From the NCBI GenBank assembly GCA_017472735.1, contig JAFUOD010000002.1, positions 1-64,000 on the forward strand: a stretch of 64,000 bases of DNA, written 5' to 3'. Under the pieces are notes generated by a model that was not told where the DNA came from, ran no database searches, and saw only the letters and a program-made list of their open reading frames with translations. Position 1 is the stretch's first letter. Each line of letters opens with the position of its first letter. Shown piece by piece: positions 57,621 through 64,000 of the stretch. Both the position numbers and the translations under genes were made by a program. The stretch comes from Oscillospiraceae bacterium (GTDB lineage Bacteria; Bacillota; Clostridia; Oscillospirales; Ruminococcaceae).

Positions 57621-58999
57621 TATTCCTCGTCTTTTGAAATAACCGTTGTCTTTTTCCATGCTCCGCTGAAATAGTATACAACACCGATAAAGAACGGTGT
57701 TAAGCCTGCAAGACCGTCGCCCAGCCAAAAGCCCATATAGCCCATATCGAACACCAAGCCAAACAAAACCGACAGCCCTATTCGTAAAATAATGCCGTCC
57801 AGAATTGCGGTTGCAAAATTCACCTTGTGGTTGCCGCTGCCGTTGATAAGCGCATTAGAGGGCGCGCGCAGCGCACTGCCCAAAAACCACAGCGCCAGAA
57901 CAGGCAGGAATTCAATAGCTACCTTCATAACTTCGGCGTCATCGGTGAACAGGCTGTAAATCTGCTCGGGGAAGATGAACATTATTACTGTAAGCACAGC
58001 GCAGATGGCAAAAGTGACGCCAAACACGGTGAGAACGATTTTAAGCACACGTTCGTGCTTTTTAGCACCGATATTCTGCCCCACAAGCGATGAGCCTGCT
58101 GTGTTAAGCGAGTTTGAAATGAGGTTTGCAATAGAGGCAATTTTTGCGGCAATGCCCGAAAATGCCGAAACAGCAACGCCGTAAGAGTTTATCCACGAGT
58201 TTACAAACAAACGAGAGAAGCTGATTGCCGCACTTTTTATCGCCATTGGAATGCCTAAGTTGATAAGACTTTTAAGCATTGAAAAGTCGATATGTATAAG
58301 GTCTTTCAGGTCAATTTCAAAACCTAAGTGTTCTCGGCGAATATATAAATAAATAACGCACAAAACAAAGCTAAAGCCCTGCGAGATAACAGTCGCCAAA
58401 GCCGCGCCGCCTGCACCCATGTTGTCATATAAAACGAATCTGATGTCTAAAACGATGTTTAAAACAGCGGCAATGCTTATGAATATAAACGGACGGATCG
58501 AGTCGCCGATTCCTCTTAAAACAGCGCTTACGGCGTTATAGCCCGAAACAAAGAGAAGACCGATGATGCTAACGCAGGAATATGCCAGAGCCTCATCATA
58601 AGCTTCGGTGGGGGTGTTCATAATCCTAAGTATGGGATGCCGTAATGCAATGCAGACTATGCTTAATACAACTGAGCAAACGGCTAAAAAGCTGAACATT
58701 GTGCAAATAAACTTGCCAAGCTCGTCTTTTCGCTTTGCACCGACATATTGCGAGATGATAACCGAGCCTGCGTTGGAAAAGCCCATGATGAAAAAGGTTA
58801 AAAAGTGGCTTACGTCGCCGCCAATGGCAACGGCAGAAAGGCCGACCTTTCCCAAGGCTTCCTCTACAACTATCATATCTACCATGTTGTAAACTACCTG
58901 CAAAAGGCTTGAGAAAAACAAAGGTAAGGCGAAAATTAAAAGCTGCTTGGGAATTGAGCCCTGCGTAAAGTCAGATATCATTGTTTTGGTGCGTGCCAT
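57620..58999 (-). CDS. MATE-family efflux transporter
   Basis: A 459-aa protein with about twelve membrane helices in two related halves. Landmarks are ALPLFFSSLLQVVYNMVDMIVV, FIMGFSNAGSVIISQYVGAKRKDELGKF, the matching second-half SNSLNTAGSSLVGQNIGAKKHERV, and RAPSNALINGSGNHKVNF. It is closest to the DinF/NorM-type MATE branch common in Clostridia and exports cationic drugs or metabolites with Na+ or H+. The ATG at 58999 follows GGGGGA; longer frames cross the promoter. Confidence 0.93.
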   Translation of the reverse strand: MARTKTMISDFTQGSIPKQLLIFALPLFFSSLLQVVYNMVDMIVVEEALGKVGLSAVAIGGDVSHFLTFFIMGFSNAGSVIISQYVGAKRKDELGKFICTMFSFLAVCSVVLSIVCIALRHPILRIMNTPTEAYDEALAYSCVSIIGLLFVSGYNAVSAVLRGIGDSIRPFIFISIAAVLNIVLDIRFVLYDNMGAGGAALATVISQGFSFVLCVIYLYIRREHLGFEIDLKDLIHIDFSMLKSLINLGIPMAIKSAAISFSRLFVNSWINSYGVAVSAFSGIAAKIASIANLISNSLNTAGSSLVGQNIGAKKHERVLKIVLTVFGVTFAICAVLTVIMFIFPEQIYSLFTDDAEVMKVAIEFLPVLALWFLGSALRAPSNALINGSGNHKVNFATAILDGIILRIGLSVLFGLVFDMGYMGFWLGDGLAGLTPFFIGVVYYFSGAWKKTTVISKDEE

Positions 59000-59036
59000 G
59001 TTTGTCCCCCGGTTCAAAAAGTCAATATACATTTTT

Positions 59037-59065
59037 ATTATACACCAAACAACATAAATCTTCAA
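59037..59065 (-). promoter_or_regulatory. Promoter of the MATE gene
   Basis: On the minus strand, TTGAAG (59060-59065), a 17-bp spacer and TATAAT (59037-59042). It is back to back with the serine dehydratase promoter. Confidence 0.72.
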
Positions 59066-59088
59066 GCAAATAATACTAATTATTCCTA

Positions 59089-59117
59089 TTGAATTTTAAT
59101 TCTAATAATGGTAGAAT
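59089..59117 (+). promoter_or_regulatory. Promoter of the XRE-serine dehydratase gene
   Basis: TTGAAT (59089-59094), a 17-bp spacer and TAGAAT (59112-59117), 25 bases before the GTG. An AT-rich imperfect palindrome (AATTATTCCTATTGAATTTTAATTCTAATAAT) overlaps the -35 and might bind the encoded HTH. Confidence 0.6.
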
Positions 59118-59142
59118 ATTTATTGAAAGGGGAGGATATTTA

Positions 59143-60570
59143 GTGCAATTCTCCGAAAAAATAAGAACTTTAAGACAATCGCATAAGCTTTCGCAGGCAG
59201 AGTTCGGCGAAAGGGTTAATGTATCAAACCGCGCAGTTTCGAAGTGGGAATCGGGCGCAGCCATGCCCTCTACCGAAACGCTTTTAACAATTGCCGAGGA
59301 GTTTGAAATCCCTCTTGACTATTTTTTGAGGACTGAGCCTGCTGTGACCGAGAAAAAGCCCAAAGAGCCGGGCATGGAAAGCTTGCGTGAGCTTTATAAA
59401 ATAGGCAAGGGACCTTCCAGCTCGCACACAATGGGACCCGAAAAGGCGGCAAGGCTGTTTATGCAGGAGTATCAGAATGCCACACGCTTTAAGGCTGTTT
59501 TAATGGGCTCGCTTGCCAAAACAGGCAGAGGACACCGAACCGACTTTATTATTGAAGAAACTTTTTTGCCCAAACCGTGCGAAATTGTTTTTGATATGAA
59601 AACTGCCACACCTTATCATCCTAACACAATGCAGCTTTTTGCTTATCAGGGCGACACCGAGCTTGGCATGTGGGAGGTTTACAGTGTTGGCGGCGGAAGC
59701 ATTGAAATTAAAGGGCAGGAGGTATATATCCCTAAAAAGGTATACCCTTTAAACTCGTTTGCCGAGATTGCAGATTATTGCCGCAAGCACGATATGCGAC
59801 TTTGGCAGTATGTTGAGCTTTATGAGGGCGTTGAGATATGGGATTATCTTTCACAGATTTGGAATGCCATGCTTAATGCCATTCAAGAAGGGCTTTCAAA
59901 TGAAGGAGTTTTGTTCGGAGGGCTGAATGTTCACAGAAAAGCAAAGCACCTTTTAAGCCAACGACATATTGATGAAAATGCTGAAACTAAAGAAAACCGA
60001 CTTGTGTGCGCCTATGCTTTTGCGGTTAGTGAGCAAAATGCCGCAAGCGGAACCATCGTAACTGCTCCCACCTGCGGTGCCTGCGGAATTTTACCTGCCG
60101 TTTTAAAATATGTTAAGGATAAGCGAGGCTTTACCGAAATAGAGATACTACACGGCATTGCCACCGCAGGGCTTATTGGCAACCTAATTAAAACAAACGC
60201 TTCAATTAGCGGTGCCGAGTGCGGCTGTCAGGCCGAGGTTGGCTCAGCCTGTGCAATGGCAGCAGCGGCAATCGGTGAGATATATGAAATGAGCATAAAC
60301 CAGATTGAATATGCCGCAGAAATTGCTATCGAGCACCACTTAGGTCTTACCTGCGACCCGATAAGGGGTCTTGTGCAGATACCATGCATTGAGCGCAATG
60401 CTGTTGCGGCGATGAGAGCGATAAATGCTATCAATCTCGCAAATTTCTTAACCGACACAAGAAAGATCTCGTTTGACGTTGTTGTGCAGACGATGTATGA
60501 AACAGGCAAAGACTTATCGCACCGCTACCGTGAAACAAGCGAGGGCGGTTTGGCAAAGCTTTATGAGTAA
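59143..60570 (+). CDS. Fe-S L-serine dehydratase with N-terminal XRE DNA-binding domain
   Basis: A 475-aa fusion. Residues 1-62 are a Cro/C1 HTH (FSEKIRTLRQSHKLSQAEFG, then SNRAVSKWESGAAMPSTETL and EEFEIPLDYFL). After a Lys/Pro linker, residues 77-475 are a complete single-chain L-serine dehydratase. Its beta domain starts IGKGPSSSHTMGPEKAA and its alpha domain has TAPTCGACGILPAVL. The [4Fe-4S] ligands are Cys362 in GCQAE and Cys404 and Cys415 in TCDPIRGLVQIPCIERNA. The enzyme turns serine into pyruvate and ammonia. GTG at 59143 follows AAAGGGGAGG. It is convergent with a cysteine desulfidase gene. The HTH suggests a serine-sensing or autoregulating enzyme (inference). Confidence 0.92.
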   Translation: MQFSEKIRTLRQSHKLSQAEFGERVNVSNRAVSKWESGAAMPSTETLLTIAEEFEIPLDYFLRTEPAVTEKKPKEPGMESLRELYKIGKGPSSSHTMGPEKAARLFMQEYQNATRFKAVLMGSLAKTGRGHRTDFIIEETFLPKPCEIVFDMKTATPYHPNTMQLFAYQGDTELGMWEVYSVGGGSIEIKGQEVYIPKKVYPLNSFAEIADYCRKHDMRLWQYVELYEGVEIWDYLSQIWNAMLNAIQEGLSNEGVLFGGLNVHRKAKHLLSQRHIDENAETKENRLVCAYAFAVSEQNAASGTIVTAPTCGACGILPAVLKYVKDKRGFTEIEILHGIATAGLIGNLIKTNASISGAECGCQAEVGSACAMAAAAIGEIYEMSINQIEYAAEIAIEHHLGLTCDPIRGLVQIPCIERNAVAAMRAINAINLANFLTDTRKISFDVVVQTMYETGKDLSHRYRETSEGGLAKLYE

Positions 60571-60573
60571 GTA

Positions 60574-60648
60574 AAGGCTGTGCGCCTCCACCGCCTTTGC
60601 CCAGACCCTTCGGGTCACGCTTCGGCGACGTCGGCGCTGTGAGCGAAG
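60574..60648. repeat. GC-rich intergenic island K
   Basis: CCAGACCCTTCGGGTC and ACGCTTCGGCGACGTCGGCGCTGTGAGCG-like words lie between the serine dehydratase stop and the shared terminator. Same placement and character as the other islands. Confidence 0.45.
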
Positions 60649-60660
60649 TTGATAAGAAAC

Positions 60661-60698
60661 AATAACCCTCTTACATTTAAGTAAGAGGGTTATTTGTT
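60661..60698. terminator. Bidirectional terminator between serine dehydratase and cysteine desulfidase genes
   Basis: AATAACCCTCTTAC (60661-60674) pairs perfectly with GTAAGAGGGTTATT (60681-60694). Confidence 0.88.
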
Positions 60699-61971
60699 AA
60701 CTTTTGCCGCCCAGCATTATCCTCAAGATCTCTTTATCCGTTTCCTTCATTCCGTCCTTGCCGATTGAACCGACGCAAGAGATAGTTTCGTCCGCCGATT
60801 CCTGCAAAATGCCCGTGAATGCTTTATAGGCTTGATTTTGCATAGCCATTCGATGAGCAAGATAAGCGGCGTCTAAAGCCGAGGATATCTTTGCCGCACA
60901 CGATACCTTTGCACCGTCGCAAATGATTCCCGGAATGTTAGCAAGAGTATTTTCAATGGTGTTTTGAATTTGTGTCATATTTCCGCCGTCTAAATATGTA
61001 AGCGCGGTGCCGGCAGCACATGCGGCAGAAACCGCCCCGCAAAATGCCGAAAGCTTGCCGATATACATTTTTTGAAAAGCTGTAAGCAGGTTTGAAAAAG
61101 CAAGTCCTCGGTAAAGCTTTTCCTCGCTTAATCCTAAATATCTTACATATACAATTACGGGCACCGAGGCCGCAATGCCTTGGTTGCCGCTGCCCGAATT
61201 TACAACAACAGGCAACTCGCATCCGCCCATTCTCGCTTCCGAGGCTGAGGCGGCATATGCTTTCATCTCGGTCAAAACGCCTTTTGAATAAGCAAGCCTT
61301 ATCATCTTGCCGATGCCTACACCGTAGCCGCCCATTAAGCCTTCTTCGGCAATTGCCATGTTGCACTTGATCTGGGTGTCCAAAAGGCCTTTAAGGTCGT
61401 TAATTTCAAAGGTGTTTGCAAATTCAAAAATATCGTCTAAGTTAAGCTTTAAGTAATCAAGGTTTTTCTTATCAGAGGTTATGTTAATATCCCACAAAAC
61501 CTCGCCGTTTTTAATTATTTTGGTTATATTGGTGTGCGAGCTTTTAATTTCAACCTCTGCCCAATCATCCTCTTTAAAGAATTTTAAAACAAAGTGCAGT
61601 GCATGGTGAGAATCTAAAAGCGAGACCTTACACGCTCCCTCGTTTAAAAGCTTTTGGGTCAGTATAACGTCATCTTCTTTAATGCTTGTTAAAACCTCTA
61701 AACTGCGGCTGCAATCGCCGCCGACAGCACCCAAAATAACTGCGGCTTCAATTCCGCAAAGCCCATGCGAGTGAGGAATCGTAACACATCTTACGTTTTT
61801 AATAATGTTACCCGAGCAATGTGCTTCGATCCTTTCGGGCACGGCGCCCAAAACCTCACGGCACTTAGCAGCACCATATGCCAAAGCAATCGGCTCGGTA
61901 CAGCCCATTGCAGGCACCAGCTCGTCTTCTAAAATATTAATGTATTCAAGGTAAGTTTCTTTTGTAAGCAT
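60697..61971 (-). CDS. L-cysteine desulfidase-like protein (CyuA/UPF0597, serine-dehydratase alpha fold)
   Basis: A 424-aa protein of the UPF0597/CdsB group. Fe-S cysteines lie in PAMGCTEPIALAYGAAKC, HSHGLCGIEAAVILG and late CDGAKVSCAAKISSALDAA. VNSGSGNQGIAASVPV and FCGAVSAACAAGTAL are also family motifs. Members split L-cysteine into pyruvate, ammonia and sulfide in anaerobes. GGAGG precedes the ATG. It stands tail to tail with the serine dehydratase, a related fold and chemistry, suggesting a small amino-acid degradation locus feeding pyruvate. Confidence 0.9.
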   Translation of the reverse strand: MLTKETYLEYINILEDELVPAMGCTEPIALAYGAAKCREVLGAVPERIEAHCSGNIIKNVRCVTIPHSHGLCGIEAAVILGAVGGDCSRSLEVLTSIKEDDVILTQKLLNEGACKVSLLDSHHALHFVLKFFKEDDWAEVEIKSSHTNITKIIKNGEVLWDINITSDKKNLDYLKLNLDDIFEFANTFEINDLKGLLDTQIKCNMAIAEEGLMGGYGVGIGKMIRLAYSKGVLTEMKAYAASASEARMGGCELPVVVNSGSGNQGIAASVPVIVYVRYLGLSEEKLYRGLAFSNLLTAFQKMYIGKLSAFCGAVSAACAAGTALTYLDGGNMTQIQNTIENTLANIPGIICDGAKVSCAAKISSALDAAYLAHRMAMQNQAYKAFTGILQESADETISCVGSIGKDGMKETDKEILRIMLGGKS

Positions 61972-62044
61972 ACTTCCTCCAAAATTAAAGATAATTCGAC
62001 GAAATAATTATATACCAATCTTTAAGCTTTTTCAATAGAGGCGC

Positions 62045-62085
62045 AAAAAATCCCTTGGGCAATCTGTAACTGTCCAAGGGATTTG
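62045..62085 (-). terminator. Terminator of the SGNH esterase genes
   Basis: On the minus strand AAATCCCTTGG pairs with CCAAGGGATTT, followed by T6 (plus-strand AAAAAA at 62045). Confidence 0.82.
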
Positions 62086-62093
62086 GTTTTTGT

Positions 62094-62162
62094 GAGGGGC
62101 TTAAGCGCCGTCGCGAGGGCGCGGCGCGAAGCGCTTGTGCCTAAGCGGTGGCGCGGGCAAGT
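62094..62162. repeat. GC-rich intergenic island L
   Basis: AAGCGCCGTCGCGAGGGCGCGGCGCGAAGCGCTTGTGCCTAAGCGG-type sequence lies between the terminator and the stop of the SGNH gene. It would be transcribed as part of the 3' untranslated RNA. Confidence 0.5.
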
Positions 62163-62165
62163 GGA

Positions 62166-63434
62166 TCACTTTTCAGCGTCCCAAATAGCCTTCAAAGCTT
62201 CATAAGCGGTTTCGCCCATCTTCTGATATCCGGCGTTGCCGGGGTGGAGCCAGTCGTTCCAAGCGGAAACATTATATTCGGCGGCCATCTTGGTTTCATC
62301 AGCAGGGTCAGCAAGAGCAGATGCAAAGTCGATGTAACCGTCGAAGCCCGATTTATCAGACATGATAAATTCGTTTACCTTAACTCTTATTTCCTCGTGA
62401 AGGTCGGAGTAGTAACCGCTGCCGTTAAAGGGCGTTATAGTAGCGCCATAAACCTTTATGCCCTTTTCGTGGCACTTTTCAATAATGGTCTTATAAGTGT
62501 CAATAAGGCTCTGAGAAATATCCTCGTTAGCACCGCCAATGTCGTTAACGCCATAAAGAACAATAACATATCTTGCGCCTGCAACGTTTAATACGTCACG
62601 TTCAAGTCTTGCCATGCCTGCGGTGCCCCATTCTCCTCTTAAAACAGTGCCGCCGATGCCCTTACCTACAACAGAAATGTTTGAGTAATCAAGGTCATCT
62701 GCCAACAGGGTTGCCAAGGTGTCAGAATATCTGGGCAAAGAGTTTGTAATACCTGCGGCACCGTCGGTAATAGAGTCACCGAAGCAAATAAGTGTTTTGG
62801 TGCCGGCTTCTGCCCACACGTCAACCTCGGCAAGGTAATACCAGCTTGTCATTTCCTCGCAGCCGGCAGGGAAGCTTTCAGCGCTTACATGGTCGCCTTC
62901 AGCGATCCATGTAGTAGAACGTGAAGCGGTATGGCTTGTGATTGTGCCGCCGACAAACTTGCCGAACTTTGTGGTAATTGCAAGGTTGTCAAGAGCTTCA
63001 AAGCTAAAATCAATTTCGTCCGAAACGATTTCCTGACCTGCAATAAGCTTAACACTTGTTTCGCCGCCGTTAAAGGTAATAACAGTATCGGTGGAAGTAT
63101 CAATTGCCGAGCTGTTGGGGTCGATTAAATGAGCAATATGTGCCGATTCGATCTCTAAAGGAATATCACCGTTGAGGTTAGAGAAGGTGATTCTTATCTT
63201 ATCGCCGCCGATAGCAACCCTTATCTGCTGGCGGCAGGAGTTTTCTTTCAGTGGTGGCTTGGTGGGAGTTTCGTTTGCGCCTGTTGTAAGCTGAGCAGAA
63301 GCCCAAGTTGCAACCCAGCCGTCCTCATCGGGAATTTCAGCTACGGGGGTGGTAGTGTTTCCGCAAGAGCAAAGGGTGGTGCCCAAAAGCATGGCAGCTA
63401 AAGGCAAAACAAAAAGTCTCTTAAAAAGTTTCAT
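62166..63434 (-). CDS. SGNH/GDSL-family esterase lipoprotein
   Basis: A 422-aa exported protein. The lipoprotein signal ends GTTLCSC (Cys24 or neighbour). Residues about 40-210 form a beta-rich N-terminal region (VATWASAQLTTGANE, ITFSNLNGDIPLEIESAHIA). The SGNH hydrolase follows: CFGDSITDGAAG with the Ser nucleophile near residue 220, KGIGGTVL, VLYGVNDIGG with the Asn, and DWLHPGNAGYQKMGE with the Asp and His. Such enzymes deacetylate carbohydrates or cleave other esters. AAAGGA precedes the ATG. It lies 24 bases after the stop of a paralogous gene on the same strand. Confidence 0.9.
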   Translation of the reverse strand: MKLFKRLFVLPLAAMLLGTTLCSCGNTTTPVAEIPDEDGWVATWASAQLTTGANETPTKPPLKENSCRQQIRVAIGGDKIRITFSNLNGDIPLEIESAHIAHLIDPNSSAIDTSTDTVITFNGGETSVKLIAGQEIVSDEIDFSFEALDNLAITTKFGKFVGGTITSHTASRSTTWIAEGDHVSAESFPAGCEEMTSWYYLAEVDVWAEAGTKTLICFGDSITDGAAGITNSLPRYSDTLATLLADDLDYSNISVVGKGIGGTVLRGEWGTAGMARLERDVLNVAGARYVIVLYGVNDIGGANEDISQSLIDTYKTIIEKCHEKGIKVYGATITPFNGSGYYSDLHEEIRVKVNEFIMSDKSGFDGYIDFASALADPADETKMAAEYNVSAWNDWLHPGNAGYQKMGETAYEALKAIWDAEK

Positions 63435-63458
63435 GGTTTTTCGTTCCTTTCAAATCAA

Positions 63459-64000
63459 TTAATCTAACTTGCTTTTAATAGCATCATAAACCGTTTTACC
63501 AACGAATTTATATCCTGTGTCGTTAAAGTGGAGCCAGTCGCCCCATACAGAAACATACTGTTTTTGCATCTGCTTGCTGTCAGAGGGGTTCGCAACCGCA
63601 GAAGCTGTGTCGATATATCCGTCAAATCCCGAATCGGGCGACATTATAAACTCGTTAACCTTAAGTCTTATCTGCTCATGCAGCTCAGAATAGTAATCCT
63701 GAGAGCCGGTAGGTTTATAGAACGGTGTGATCGTACAGCCATAAACCTCAATTCCGTTTGCATGGCACCTATCGATCATATTCTTATACATGTTTATAAT
63801 GTTCTGCGAAATATCACTGCTTGCATAACCAATGTCGTTAACGCCGTAAAGAATAATCAAAGCCTTAACACCGGGTACGTTTAAAACGTCGCGGTTAAAT
63901 CTTGCCTCGCCCGATGAGCCCCATGCGCCCATAAGTGGAGTTGCACCAATGCCCATGTTTACAACCGAGTAGTCGCTAAAGCCTGTTGCGTTAAGCTGTC
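63459..64000 (-). CDS. SGNH/GDSL-family esterase, paralogue (5' partial, cut by window end)
   Basis: The frame is open to the window edge (upstream codons read QLNATGFSDYSVVN), so the N-terminus and the GDS motif are missing. The visible part has LIILYGVNDIGYASSDISQNI, GCTITPFYKPTG, RLKVNEFIMSPDSGFDGYIDTAS and WGDWLHFNDTGYKFVGK with the catalytic Asp and His. Its sequence follows the downstream gene closely, so the two are a tandem duplication with diverged N-terminal parts or substrate loops. Confidence 0.87.
   Translation of the reverse strand, partial: QLNATGFSDYSVVNMGIGATPLMGAWGSSGEARFNRDVLNVPGVKALIILYGVNDIGYASSDISQNIINMYKNMIDRCHANGIEVYGCTITPFYKPTGSQDYYSELHEQIRLKVNEFIMSPDSGFDGYIDTASAVANPSDSKQMQKQYVSVWGDWLHFNDTGYKFVGKTVYDAIKSKLD

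Overview
The window looks like chromosomal DNA of an anaerobic, endospore-forming, Gram-positive member of the Clostridia, probably a gut Oscillospiraceae/Ruminococcaceae-type organism (inference). The support is two sporulation/germination genes (ypeB, spoIVB), an Fe-S L-serine dehydratase, strong AGGAGG-type ribosome sites, many TTGACA/TATAAT promoters, lipoproteins and wall enzymes, a glucuronoyl-esterase-like enzyme and an alpha-galactosidase. Coding DNA is of moderate GC, but many intergenic gaps hold short, very GC-rich, palindromic islands. I saw no rRNA or tRNA genes, CRISPR array, transposase or prophage.

1-8.2 kb: the 3' end of a giant secreted protein built of near-identical FctA/Spy0128-like isopeptide domains; a MarR regulator with a palindrome inside its promoter; two tiny XRE regulators divergent from a SLOG-fold gene; galactose mutarotase; a secreted protein made of FN3-like repeats. 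8.4-17.3 kb: an XRE-HTH fused to an M18 aminopeptidase, a small protein resembling the NrdD tail, a membrane-anchored GH25 lysozyme, a type Ic aminotransferase, a small membrane protein behind helically phased TTAA boxes, a SanA/YdcF protein, class II aldolase and YpeB. 17.6-25.7 kb: an EF-G-like GTPase, an XRE regulator lying between degenerate copies of the spoIVB 3' end and intact spoIVB, glutamate racemase, DUF1934 and CoaX.

26-45 kb: FkbM methyltransferase, a catalytically dead NlpC/P60-like membrane protein, a lipid kinase divergent from a TPP-riboswitch-controlled thiT, a D,D-carboxypeptidase, a CE15-like lipoprotein, TspO, QueH, a ribbon-helix-helix protein with a divergent partner, an acyl-CoA ligase with an E2-like acyltransferase that lacks its active-site His, GH27 alpha-galactosidase, FliB-like protein, a flotillin behind a putative yybP-ykoY (Mn2+) riboswitch, a methyltransferase and GtrA.

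45.5-54.3 kb: a five-gene peptide ABC importer. Four of its five proteins carry large insertions compared with ordinary Opp/Dpp homologues: binding protein 849 aa, OppC-type 512 aa, OppD-type 713 aa, OppF-type 409 aa. This is the most unusual locus here. 54.4-64 kb: DUF3899-like protein, a 3'-5' exonuclease, a double GNAT, a cytidylate-kinase-like protein, MATE pump, an XRE-HTH fused to L-serine dehydratase facing a CyuA-like cysteine desulfidase, and tandem SGNH esterases, the last cut by the window end.

Three threads stand out: the expanded Opp transporter; two separate metabolic enzymes carrying an N-terminal XRE DNA-binding domain; and a family of GC-rich and palindromic intergenic repeats, with signs of gene insertion at the spoIVB 3' end.
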